DNA of 61,565 nucleotides, from positions 1 to 61,565 of the forward strand of contig CAZAXU010000005.1 of the NCBI GenBank assembly GCA_964489245.1, written 5' to 3'. Each line of letters opens with the position of its first letter. Position 1 is the stretch's first letter. The DNA comes from CAZAXU01 sp964489245. Lineage in GTDB: Bacteria > Bacteroidota > Bacteroidia > Flavobacteriales > Flavobacteriaceae. The notes beneath the pieces were generated by a model. That model had not been told where the DNA came from. It saw only the letters and a list, made by a program, of their open reading frames with translations, and did no database searches. Both the position numbers and the translations under genes were made by a program. Shown in pieces: positions 7,752 to 16,205 of the stretch.

Positions 7752-7766
7752 TGCAAACAGGTTGCA
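7752..7766. promoter_or_regulatory. Second copy of the TGCAA...TTGCA palindrome
   Basis: TGCAAACAGGTTGCA matches the exporter palindrome at 1,168-1,182 in 12 of 15 positions and lies the same 12 bp from an identical -7 box, over the -33 region. This supports one shared regulator for the zinc exporter and this transport unit. Confidence 0.6.
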
Positions 7767-7773
7767 ATGTTCT

Positions 7774-7801
7774 ATCTTTGACTGAACGTTCGGTCAAAGA
7801 T
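7774..7801. promoter_or_regulatory. TetR operator candidate, 28-bp palindrome
   Basis: The sequence is a 28-bp palindrome centred at 7,787/7,788 with a single mismatched pair; its core is TGAACGTTCGGTCA. Long palindromes of this kind beside a tetR gene are the usual autoregulatory operator. It lies upstream of the -33 region rather than over the -7 box. Confidence 0.7.
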
Positions 7802-7866
7802 ATGAATTATTTTTTAAATAATGAAATAATGACAAAAAATTAATTGAAATTTATAATCTGAAAAGA

Positions 7867-8301
7867 TTATTGATTTTGGCGCTTATATCGAAGAAAAGTC
7901 TGATAGTCTCTGATATAATCGGATTCATCAAATTCATCGGAATTCACCACAACTCCTATGCTCCCTTGGGAAAAGCCTTGCAATTCTCTCCAAATTCCGG
8001 AGGGAATCAACAAACCTTGGTCAGGTCTGTTCAAGAGTATTTTTTTTTCATCGAAACCATCTTTAAGCACAACTTCAAAACTGCCACTCATCGCAATCAA
8101 AAAACCTTGTTCTTTGATGTGTGCATGCCCTCCCCTGTAAGCACCGGCAGGAATATCAAACAGATAATAAACTCGTTTCATCTTGAAAGGCAACAGCCCG
8201 TTTTCAACAACAGCCAATTTTCCTCGAACATCCTCAATCTTAGGAATATCAATGATAATACAATCAGACACCTTTGTCTGTTTTAGTGCTACTTTATTCA
8301 T
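7867..8301 (-). CDS. FdtA/QdtA-family cupin (dTDP-sugar 3,4-ketoisomerase type)
   Basis: This 144-aa single-domain cupin starts with the family motif DIPKIEDVRGKLAVVE and has the cupin metal/active-site region GAYRGGHAHIKEQGF followed by PSGIWRELQGFS. FdtA and QdtA isomerise dTDP-4-keto-6-deoxyglucose on the way to amino sugars of surface glycans. No other dTDP-sugar genes are in the window, so its pathway role is open. Its start overlaps the end of the MacB-like permease gene by 8 bp, which suggests translational coupling. Confidence 0.8.
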   Translation of the reverse strand: MNKVALKQTKVSDCIIIDIPKIEDVRGKLAVVENGLLPFKMKRVYYLFDIPAGAYRGGHAHIKEQGFLIAMSGSFEVVLKDGFDEKKILLNRPDQGLLIPSGIWRELQGFSQGSIGVVVNSDEFDESDYIRDYQTFLRYKRQNQ

Positions 8302-9541
8302 ATCTCAATGCTTGAATAGGGTCTAATTTTGATGCTTTATAGGCAGGATATAATCCCGATACAAATGCTACCGCAAAGGTAACAATAAATGCAGCAATAA
8401 TAGCATTCCAAGGCATGGAAAAGTCTACTTTCATCATTTTTGCTATTCCAAAACCAATCAAAATTCCCAATATCATCCCCACTAATCCTCCCATGACTGT
8501 GATGACTAAGGTTTCTACAAAAAACTGAATCATAATCAAAAACCTATTAGCGCCTATGGCTTTTCTGATGCCTATTTCTCTGGTTCTTTCAGTCACGGAA
8601 ACCAACATAATATTCATCAAAGCAATAGAAGAACCCAAGATGGTTATCAAGCCTATGATTAGCGCCAGAATATTGAGCGATTTTGTAACCGACTTAAGTT
8701 CTTCTTCCAATTTATCGCTTCTATCCATTCCAAAATTATTTTCCTGAATAGGTTTCAGCCCTCTGATATCTCTCATCACACTTACGGCTTTGTCTATGGA
8801 TTGACTATAAACATCTCTATTTTGAACAGCCGTAGTAATCTGAAAATTGGCATTTTTTTTTGGAAAAATAAAACGTGCCAGATTGATCGGAATATAAATT
8901 TTGTTATCCATACTTCCGGCAAATGTTGCCCCTTTAGATTTCAATAATCCGACGATTTTGAATCTGTTTCCATTGATAATGATATTCCTTCCGATTGGAC
9001 TAATATCTTTGAAAAGTGCTTTTTTAATATCTTTGGAAATAATTGCAAATCTGTCATTATTTTCTATATTCTTCCGGCTGATTTTCTTCCCTTCCGTCAA
9101 TTCATCGGCATTCACTTCCAAATAATTTTCATCAATTCCTATCACTGTGAACTCAGGATCTGACTTGATATTTTCACTCTTTGCTTCAACATTGCTTGCG
9201 GCAAAATAAGAAATGGAGATCACGGTTCCGTCAAATTTATATTTTTTCTTGTAGGTGATTGCTTCTCTGTAAGAAATTGGCGGATTGATTTTTTTTCTGT
9301 TTCTTCGGTTGTGTCTTTGGTTGCCAAAAACCGTTTCATATCGCTTGAACGTGAACTTATTCGAGCCTAAACTTGCCAAACTTTGATTGAAATTATTCTC
9401 TATTCCGTTCACAACCGTGAGCGTTCCAACCAATGCCATAATTCCCAAAGCAATAATCAATAAGGTAATTATTGCTCTAACCAACTGTCCCCTAATGGAA
9501 TCAAAAGCAATCAGAATATTATCTTGAATAATTTTCCACAT
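8294..9541 (-). CDS. ABC transporter permease, MacB/FtsX family
   Basis: This 415-aa permease has an N-terminal helix after NILIAFDSIRGQLVRA, a periplasmic domain with the MacB-type segment FTFKRYETVFG, and three C-terminal helices with MLVSVTERTREIGIRKAIGA and the ending GLYPAYKASKLDPIQALRYE. These are textbook MacB permease motifs, but unlike MacB it carries no fused ATPase. No ATPase gene is adjacent, so it must use one encoded elsewhere. It is divergent from the OmpA-like gene and overlaps the cupin gene downstream. Confidence 0.9.
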   Translation of the reverse strand: MWKIIQDNILIAFDSIRGQLVRAIITLLIIALGIMALVGTLTVVNGIENNFNQSLASLGSNKFTFKRYETVFGNQRHNRRNRKKINPPISYREAITYKKKYKFDGTVISISYFAASNVEAKSENIKSDPEFTVIGIDENYLEVNADELTEGKKISRKNIENNDRFAIISKDIKKALFKDISPIGRNIIINGNRFKIVGLLKSKGATFAGSMDNKIYIPINLARFIFPKKNANFQITTAVQNRDVYSQSIDKAVSVMRDIRGLKPIQENNFGMDRSDKLEEELKSVTKSLNILALIIGLITILGSSIALMNIMLVSVTERTREIGIRKAIGANRFLIMIQFFVETLVITVMGGLVGMILGILIGFGIAKMMKVDFSMPWNAIIAAFIVTFAVAFVSGLYPAYKASKLDPIQALRYE

Positions 9542-9651
9542 AAAAATAAAACCTAAAAATAAAATATTTTTCGGACATAAACGTTTTTCTAATAGAAAAA
9601 AAATTAATAACTTTACAACACCTAAAAATTAAACAATAAAACACACATCAA

Positions 9652-10482
9652 ATGAAAAAGATTTTTATACTCGGATTTACATTAAGCATTTTATTGAGTT
9701 CTTGTGTGAGCAAGAAAAAATACAATGCCCTGTTAGAAGACAAAAACAAAACTGAAAAGTATTTGGCAGAATACAAACAAAACTTCCAAAACTGTCTTCT
9801 CGACAAAGAAAGATACAAAACCCGTTTGGGCGCACTTGAAGACAACAACAAAACATTGCAAGATGCATTGGACAAATGCGTGAACTTGAATCAGCAAGGA
9901 AATGTCAATATCAGCAAATTATTGGATGAAATAAACAGCTCAAATAAATATATCAGAATGTTGATTGTTGAAAACAAGAAAAAAGACTCACTCAACAATG
10001 TTTTAAGCACAAAAATCACTCGCTCTCTCGGGACAAACAACGACAAAGATTTGGATGTTAAAGTCAAGAAGGGCGTTGTTTTTGTCTCTTTGTCAGACAA
10101 AATGATGTTTCAATCAGGAAAAACCGTTATCAACAAACAAGCTGATGGTGTTTTGTTTAAACTGGCAAAAATCATCAATGATTATAAAGATTATGAAGTC
10201 TTGATTGTTGGACATACTGACAATGTTCCCATCAAAACCGCCTGTCTGAAAGACAACTGGGACTTGAGTGCAATGAGAGCAACTGCCATTGCCAGAAAAC
10301 TCCAAACATCATTTGGTGTTGACCCTGCCAGACTAACTGCCGGCGGACGAGGCGAGTGGGTTCCCAAAGCTTCTAATGACACTGCCGAGGGAAGAAACAC
10401 CAACAGAAGAACAGAAATCATATTATTGCCCAAACTAGACGAGTTTATGAAGCTAATGGGGCAAGAAATCAAAAATAAATAA
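9652..10482 (+). CDS. OmpA-family peptidoglycan-binding lipoprotein
   Basis: This 276-aa protein has a lipobox (LLSSC, Cys near residue 18), so it is probably acylated. Residues about 25-110 are a charged coiled coil. The C-terminal OmpA domain (about 150-265) shows QSGKTVINKQAD, the conserved GHTDN, and NRRTEIILLP. Such proteins tie the outer membrane to peptidoglycan. It is divergent from the MacB-like permease gene. A strong terminator follows at 10,506-10,545, so it is probably transcribed alone. Confidence 0.9.
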   Translation: MKKIFILGFTLSILLSSCVSKKKYNALLEDKNKTEKYLAEYKQNFQNCLLDKERYKTRLGALEDNNKTLQDALDKCVNLNQQGNVNISKLLDEINSSNKYIRMLIVENKKKDSLNNVLSTKITRSLGTNNDKDLDVKVKKGVVFVSLSDKMMFQSGKTVINKQADGVLFKLAKIINDYKDYEVLIVGHTDNVPIKTACLKDNWDLSAMRATAIARKLQTSFGVDPARLTAGGRGEWVPKASNDTAEGRNTNRRTEIILLPKLDEFMKLMGQEIKNK

Positions 10483-10505
10483 GTTTCAAACCAATATCAT
10501 TCAAA

Positions 10506-10545
10506 CAAATCCGCTTTATACACACAAGGCGGATTTGTTTTTTTT
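10506..10545 (+). terminator. Rho-independent terminator after the OmpA-like gene
   Basis: A 9-bp perfect stem (CAAATCCGC / GCGGATTTG) with a 14-nt loop is followed by eight T residues. Confidence 0.9.
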
Positions 10546-10567
10546 ATACATTTGCCTTAAATCGTAT

Positions 10568-11143
10568 ATGATGAATTTTATCAAAAAACATTGGAAAAAC
10601 ATTCTTTTCTTCGGACTGATTGCTTTCATGTTCACTCCGGCAGGCATGCCGCTTCGTGCTTTGCTTATCAAAGGAGTATCTTATGTGACATCAAGAGTGG
10701 AAACCTTGGAAATAGACAAAAACGAACAAATCAAGTTAGATAATTTTAACTGGCAACTAATTTCAATGGACCGACAAAACATCAACCTGGAAAATTTCCA
10801 AGGAAAAGTAATTCTGATTAACAATTGGGCAACTTGGTGTCCTCCGTGTGTAGCCGAAATGCCTAGCCTGGAAAAACTATATCAAAAATATAAAAACGAG
10901 GTTGTTTTTCTTTTTGTGGCACATGACAAACCTGAAAGGGTAAGAGCTTTTTTGGCAAATCACAGAATAAATATTCCTGTTTATTATGCCCAAACACAAA
11001 TGCCGCAAATATTAGAATCTCCTAGTATTCCCATAACTTTTATCATTGACAAGTCCGGAAATATTATCGTTAGAAAAACAGGAGCTGCAGATTGGAACAG
11101 CGGACAGGTTCATAAAATATTAGATAAAAATATAAAACCCTAA
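10568..11143 (+). CDS. TlpA/ResA-like thiol:disulfide oxidoreductase
   Basis: This 191-aa thioredoxin-fold protein is anchored by an N-terminal helix (about residues 11-24) and has its active site WCPPC at C91/C94, in INNWATWCPPCVAEMPS. A cis-Pro segment SPSIPITFIID follows. Such proteins keep periplasmic cysteines reduced, for example during cytochrome c maturation; this organism has a c-type NorC. The ATG at 10,568 is preferred; an upstream in-frame ATG at 10,535 lies inside the preceding terminator. It starts 3 bp before kdsB and probably heads that operon. Confidence 0.88.
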   Translation: MMNFIKKHWKNILFFGLIAFMFTPAGMPLRALLIKGVSYVTSRVETLEIDKNEQIKLDNFNWQLISMDRQNINLENFQGKVILINNWATWCPPCVAEMPSLEKLYQKYKNEVVFLFVAHDKPERVRAFLANHRINIPVYYAQTQMPQILESPSIPITFIIDKSGNIIVRKTGAADWNSGQVHKILDKNIKP

Positions 11144-11146
11144 AAA

Positions 11147-11896
11147 ATGAAAACGGTTGCACTTATTCCTGCACGCTACGACTCACAAAGATTCCCCGGT
11201 AAACTAATGAAAAAGCTCGGAGAAAAAACCGTTATTTTAAAAACTTATCAAGCGGCAGAAAGTTCTCAACTGTTTGATGATGTCTATGTTATAACAGACA
11301 GTGACATCATCTATAATGAAATCAGTTCCAACAAAGGCAAAGTCTTAAAAAGCAAGAAAAAACACACAACCGGAACTGACCGTATTGCAGAATTTGCCAA
11401 TGAAATTGATGCTGATGTTTTTATCAATATACAAGGAGACGAACCTTTTATCAACAAAAAAGCACTCTCTCAGCTTATCGATGTTTTCAAAGAAGATAAG
11501 CGTCTGAAAATTGATATTGCATCGTTGATGATAAGTATTAAAAAACCATCTGAGATAGCCAATCCGAACAATGTAAAAGTTGTGGTTGATAAAAATAATT
11601 TTGCATTGTATTTTTCCCGAGCGCCAATTCCGTTTAACAGAGATCTAAATTTTTCTTTTGCTTACAAGCATATAGGCGTCTATGCTTTCAGGAAAATCGC
11701 ACTCAAGGAGATAAGCAAACTTTCGGCATCCAAATTGGAGAAAATTGAAAAACTGGAAAATCTCAGATTCCTGGAAAACGGTATGAAAATAAAAATGATT
11801 GAAACAGATATCATCAATTTTGGCATTGACACCATGGAAGATTTGGAAGCAGCTATTAATTATCTCAAAAACGAACGTGATGAACAAATGGATTGA
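11147..11896 (+). CDS. kdsB: 3-deoxy-manno-octulosonate cytidylyltransferase (KdsB)
   Basis: This 249-aa cytoplasmic enzyme activates Kdo with CTP to CMP-Kdo for lipid A-core synthesis. It begins with the nucleotidyltransferase signature LIPARYDSQRFPGK and contains KKHTTGTDRIAE and INIQGDEP. The length is normal for the family. The partner Kdo transferase WaaA is also in this window (43,607-44,830). It overlaps menA by 17 bp and follows the thioredoxin gene by 3 bp, so the three genes are one transcription unit. Confidence 0.95.
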   Translation: MKTVALIPARYDSQRFPGKLMKKLGEKTVILKTYQAAESSQLFDDVYVITDSDIIYNEISSNKGKVLKSKKKHTTGTDRIAEFANEIDADVFINIQGDEPFINKKALSQLIDVFKEDKRLKIDIASLMISIKKPSEIANPNNVKVVVDKNNFALYFSRAPIPFNRDLNFSFAYKHIGVYAFRKIALKEISKLSASKLEKIEKLENLRFLENGMKIKMIETDIINFGIDTMEDLEAAINYLKNERDEQMD

Positions 11897-12770
11897 CGCT
11901 GCGCGCTTACGCACACTACCACTTTCCCTATCCGGCATTGTGCTTGCAGGATTTTTGGTTCCGGAACAGCAATTCGATTGGATTATTTTATTTTTATCCA
12001 TTCTCACGGCAAGTCTGTTTCAAATCCTTTCCAACTATGCCAACGATTATGGAGACGGCATAAAAGGAACTGATAATCAAAATCGTGTTGGTCCGGAAAG
12101 AGCTTTACAAAGCGGAATTATCAGTCCGTCGGCAATGAAAAAAGCCGTTATCTTCACCGGAATTTTATCTTTTATCTCCGCCCTATTTCTTATCGTTTAT
12201 TCATTTGGGACGGAAAATATTTTATATGCTATACTCTACATGGTTTTAGGTATTGCCGCCATTGTTGCCGCCATTAAATATACCGTTGGAAAATCTGCCT
12301 ATGGCTATTATGGTATGGGTGATTTCTTTGTGTTGATTTTCTTTGGATTAGTCTCTGTTTTAGGAGGATATTTTCTTTATACCAAAGAAACAGACTACAG
12401 CATTCTATTCCCTGCTCTATCCATTGGGATGCTGAGCGTTGCCGTACTTAATTTAAACAATATGAGAGATATTGAAAACGATAGAAAATCAAACAAAAAT
12501 ACAATTCCCGTAAAACTGGGATTGGAAAATGCCAAAAAATATCATATCGTTTTAATCACATTACCTTTCTTTTTGTCTTCTGCCTACATTTTTCATCATA
12601 TTCATTCCAAATGGCAATGGTTGTTTGTCATTCCATATCTATTCCTATTCATACACTTGATAAAAATTATCCAAACCAACAATCCGAAAGACTTTGATCC
12701 CGAACTAAAAAAAGTTGCATTGCTCAGTTTCTTATTTTCGCTACTCTTCGGATTGGGTAATATTTTATAG
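11880..12770 (+). CDS. menA: 1,4-dihydroxy-2-naphthoate polyprenyltransferase (MenA)
   Basis: This 296-aa integral membrane prenyltransferase makes demethylmenaquinone. It shows the Asp-rich motif NYANDYGDGIKGTD (first prenyl-PP/Mg2+ site), RVGPERALQSG, and the second Asp motif NLNNMRDIENDRKS, with about eight hydrophobic segments. The start is taken at the ATG inside the end of kdsB (MNKWIDAARLRTLPLS) because that is the family N-terminus; the longer frame reads through kdsB. Menaquinone fits a respiratory Bacteroidota and could feed the nitric oxide reductase chain encoded downstream. Confidence 0.95.
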   Translation: MNKWIDAARLRTLPLSLSGIVLAGFLVPEQQFDWIILFLSILTASLFQILSNYANDYGDGIKGTDNQNRVGPERALQSGIISPSAMKKAVIFTGILSFISALFLIVYSFGTENILYAILYMVLGIAAIVAAIKYTVGKSAYGYYGMGDFFVLIFFGLVSVLGGYFLYTKETDYSILFPALSIGMLSVAVLNLNNMRDIENDRKSNKNTIPVKLGLENAKKYHIVLITLPFFLSSAYIFHHIHSKWQWLFVIPYLFLFIHLIKIIQTNNPKDFDPELKKVALLSFLFSLLFGLGNIL

Positions 12771-12886
12771 AGCAAAAAAATATTTATTGAACCAACTTAT
12801 ATGCAATAATAAACACAAAGGAGTTATTACCATTGTATTGTTAATAATATACCCACTCATATCAAAAAAAATCAAACACAATAAAT

Positions 12887-12894
12887 TATATTTG
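12887..12894 (+). promoter_or_regulatory. -7 box of the Oar-like receptor gene
   Basis: TATATTTG matches TAnnTTTG, 33 bp upstream of the ATG at 12,928. No clear -33 TTTG is seen at the right distance. Confidence 0.5.
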
Positions 12895-12927
12895 TGGTCT
12901 ATATAAACAAAAAAACTCAAATCAACA

Positions 12928-15900
12928 ATGAAAACAAAAATTGCATTTTTTATTATGCTATTTCTGATGATTTCATCAGCATTTGCACAAGTGACTACTT
13001 CTAAAATTAAAGGAGTTGTCAAAGACAAAGATGGCCCCATGATGGGAGCGGAAATTTTGGTGGTACACACACCTACCGGAACCAGAAACGGAACCATTTC
13101 TCAAGAAAACGGGAGCTTTTTGCTTTCCAACCTTCGCATTGGCGGACCTTATAAAGTTCTTGTCAAATATGTGGGCTATCAATCTGTCGAACTCAATAAT
13201 ATTTTCTTGAAACTCGGCGAAACAACCGACCTAAAAATTCAAATGCAAGAGTCTAGCAACACTCTAAACGAAGTTGTGCTCAAAATTGACAGAAGCAATG
13301 TGTTTAGTAAAGACCGCACCGGAGCACAAACCAGTATCGGGCATAAAGAATTAGAGGCTCTGCCAACCATTTCTCGTTCTGCAGCAGATTTTTACAGATT
13401 AGAACCCTCTGCCAGTAATGGCTCTTTTGGCGGAAGAAACGATCAATACAATAACTTTTCATTAAACGGAAGCGTTTTTAACAACCCGTTTGGATTGGAT
13501 GCCGCCACTCCCGGAGGACAATCAAATGCACAACCCATTTCTCTTGATGCCATTGATCAAATTCAGGTGTCTGTTGCGCCCTATGACGTAACTCAATCCG
13601 GATTCACCGGTGCCGCCGTAAATGCTGTTACAAAAAGTGGAACCAATGAATTTCACGGAACCATTTTCGGATATTTTCGTAACAAAGACATGACCGGAAA
13701 AGTAAATTTAGGCAATACCGCACTAAAACCCGACCTAAGTCAATTGCAAGGAGGAATTAGTATCGGAGGGCCCATTATTAAAGATAAATTATTTTTCTTT
13801 GCCAACTTTGAAAGAGATGACAGAAACGACTTAGGTTCTTACTATATCGCAAAAAAAAGTGGAAGAACAGGAGACAACGTATCTCGAGTCAGCGATGCGG
13901 ATTTAAAAGAAGTATCACAATTGCTTAAAAGCGTAGGCTATAATACAGGAGCCTATGAAGGCTATATGCATGACACTTATTCTCATAAATATATAGGCAA
14001 AGTAGATTGGAATATTTCAGATAACTTTCGTGCTTCGTTCATCTATAACCATCTGACTGCATACAGAGATCTCAATGCTCATCCGGAAGCCGTCAGACAT
14101 AGAGGGCCCGATAAAACCGTGATGCAATTTGAAAATTCAGGCTACCGAATCAACAATATCATCGACTCTTTCTTGACAGAATTAAACTGGGGCTCAGATG
14201 ATGGCGCCATTTCCAACAAATTTCAAGCCGGTTATACCCACTTCGACGATTATAGAAATCCCAAATCTACCCCGGCGCCTGTCATCAATATTGTGGATGA
14301 TCAAGGTGCATCTTATATCATAGCCGGTCATGAACCTTTTTCCATTCACAATACTTTGGATCAAAAAGTATTGCAAGCTTCCGATATATTGACCTACACC
14401 ATGAATAAACACACCCTCACTCTCGGTGCAAATTTTGAAAAATTCAGTTTTAACAATTCCTTTAATCTGTTTGGATATGGATTTGACATTTTTGGCTCTT
14501 ATACCATGCAACAATTCAGAGATTCCATTACATCCGGATATATCCAACAAAGAATTAACGCTGCAAAAACGGCAGATGCATCCGGAAAATGGAATGTCAC
14601 TAAAATGGATGTAGGACAATTGGGCTTTTTTGCTCAAGACGAATTTCAAATCAATGATAATTTCAAGTTGACTTTAGGGCTAAGGGGAGACAAACCAATG
14701 TATTTCAACACAAAAGAATATGTTGAAGAAAAAATCAAAGAACAAGGAACAGATTATATCATGGAAACTGTAGATTGGTATGATGAAAACGGAAAAAAAA
14801 TCAAAATGAGTGCCCGAAATCTCCCATCTACAAAAATCTTATGGTCGCCCAGACTAGGATTTAATCTCGATGTATTTGGAGATAAAAGTATGCAATTGCG
14901 TGGAGGCACCGGACTGTTTACCGGAAGATTACCCTTTGTTTGGTTAGGCAACCACTTAGCTAATGTGGGGAGATGGTATATGACACCTACAGCACCTGAC
15001 TTTAAGTTTCCACAAGTATGGAGAAGCAGTATCGGGATGGACTATAATTGGAAAGGTTGGATTACCAGCATAGATGCCGCCTACACCAAAGACATCAATG
15101 GTATGATGGTCAGAAACTACGGGTTGAAAACACCCTCAGGAACACTAAATAGTCCTGTTGATCATAGACCCATATACACATCAACTGACCATGCAATTAT
15201 GCCTGATTTCGGACTTGCTACAAGCGCATATACTTTTACCAATACGGATAAAGGATATAGTTATAATTTCACCGTCAAAATAAGTAGAAATTTTGAAAAC
15301 GGCCTTCATACTAGTCTGGCATATAATTTCCAAGATTCACAAGATGTCAACTCCATTGAAGCGGAAATCACAGGAGATGCTTTTGACAGAAATCCCGCAT
15401 TGGGAAATGTGAATAAAGGCGTGCTTTCTCCTTCGCTTTACGGAGATAGACACCGTTTTGTGGGCTATACCGGTAAAGAATGGAAATATGGAAAAGAAGA
15501 AAAATACAGCACCGGTATTGCCGTGTTCTATGAAGTAGCACAAGGCGGACGTTTTTCCTACACCTATTCAGGAGATATCAACGGCGACGGATCAAGTCTC
15601 AACGATTTAATCTATATTCCTACAGAAAGTCAAATTGACCAAATGACTTTTTCCGGTTCACTTGATAAACGATTCCGTCAAAGACAAGCCTTTAATAATT
15701 TTATCAAACAAGATAAATATTTGAACGCCCACCGAGGAAAATATATGGGTAAATATGCCGCTATCAGCCCTTGGAGAACCAAGATGGATCTAAAAATTAC
15801 TCAAAGCTATAAACTGAACGGCACTCAAAAAATTCAGTTTAATATAAACTTACTCAACTTCCCTAACTTATTGAACAAAGATTGGGGCGTCACACAACTA

Positions 15901-16047
15901 CCGACCAACAGACAGCCTATTGGTGTAGACACCAGTTCAGGCTCACCTGTTTATTCATTTGATACTACGCTGAAACATACTTTCTTTAACGACTACAGTA
16001 TGGACTCAAGATGGCAGTTACAAGCCGGATTGAGATATAGTTTCTAA
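12928..16047 (+). CDS. TonB-dependent receptor, Oar-like with carboxypeptidase-regulatory-like domain
   Basis: This 1,039-aa outer-membrane protein has a signal peptide ending SAFAQ. A CarboxypepD_reg-like beta-sandwich (about 25-108; KIKGVVKDKDGPMMGAEI) follows, then a plug domain (about 120-240; GFTGAAVNAVTKSGTNEFHG) and a very large barrel ending in RYSF. This layout is that of Oar-type receptors in Bacteroidota. No SusD partner follows; a strong terminator does, so it is monocistronic. The substrate cannot be told from sequence. The segment AVTKSGTNEFHGTIFGYFRN is a hallmark of the Oar subgroup. Confidence 0.9.
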   Translation: MKTKIAFFIMLFLMISSAFAQVTTSKIKGVVKDKDGPMMGAEILVVHTPTGTRNGTISQENGSFLLSNLRIGGPYKVLVKYVGYQSVELNNIFLKLGETTDLKIQMQESSNTLNEVVLKIDRSNVFSKDRTGAQTSIGHKELEALPTISRSAADFYRLEPSASNGSFGGRNDQYNNFSLNGSVFNNPFGLDAATPGGQSNAQPISLDAIDQIQVSVAPYDVTQSGFTGAAVNAVTKSGTNEFHGTIFGYFRNKDMTGKVNLGNTALKPDLSQLQGGISIGGPIIKDKLFFFANFERDDRNDLGSYYIAKKSGRTGDNVSRVSDADLKEVSQLLKSVGYNTGAYEGYMHDTYSHKYIGKVDWNISDNFRASFIYNHLTAYRDLNAHPEAVRHRGPDKTVMQFENSGYRINNIIDSFLTELNWGSDDGAISNKFQAGYTHFDDYRNPKSTPAPVINIVDDQGASYIIAGHEPFSIHNTLDQKVLQASDILTYTMNKHTLTLGANFEKFSFNNSFNLFGYGFDIFGSYTMQQFRDSITSGYIQQRINAAKTADASGKWNVTKMDVGQLGFFAQDEFQINDNFKLTLGLRGDKPMYFNTKEYVEEKIKEQGTDYIMETVDWYDENGKKIKMSARNLPSTKILWSPRLGFNLDVFGDKSMQLRGGTGLFTGRLPFVWLGNHLANVGRWYMTPTAPDFKFPQVWRSSIGMDYNWKGWITSIDAAYTKDINGMMVRNYGLKTPSGTLNSPVDHRPIYTSTDHAIMPDFGLATSAYTFTNTDKGYSYNFTVKISRNFENGLHTSLAYNFQDSQDVNSIEAEITGDAFDRNPALGNVNKGVLSPSLYGDRHRFVGYTGKEWKYGKEEKYSTGIAVFYEVAQGGRFSYTYSGDINGDGSSLNDLIYIPTESQIDQMTFSGSLDKRFRQRQAFNNFIKQDKYLNAHRGKYMGKYAAISPWRTKMDLKITQSYKLNGTQKIQFNINLLNFPNLLNKDWGVTQLPTNRQPIGVDTSSGSPVYSFDTTLKHTFFNDYSMDSRWQLQAGLRYSF

Positions 16048-16074
16048 TATCTGTTTGAGTTTTTATATAACAAT

Positions 16075-16110
16075 CACGGTGTGGCTTTAAGTCACACCGT
16101 GGTTTTTTTT
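16075..16110 (+). terminator. Rho-independent terminator after the Oar-like receptor gene
   Basis: A 9-bp perfect stem (CACGGTGTG / CACACCGTG), extendable inward, is followed by eight T residues. Confidence 0.92.
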
Positions 16111-16205
16111 ATATAATCATACCGGCTCTCATCAAAACCCGTATTTAGCAGATTTTCCTTATCTTTACATCAACAATTCGGCATCTTATAAAAAGATATA
16201 GATTT

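Noticed and set aside
14194..14649. 151-aa minus-strand frame inside the Oar-like receptor gene
   Set aside because: It is antisense to a well-supported barrel gene and lacks a promoter or family motifs.
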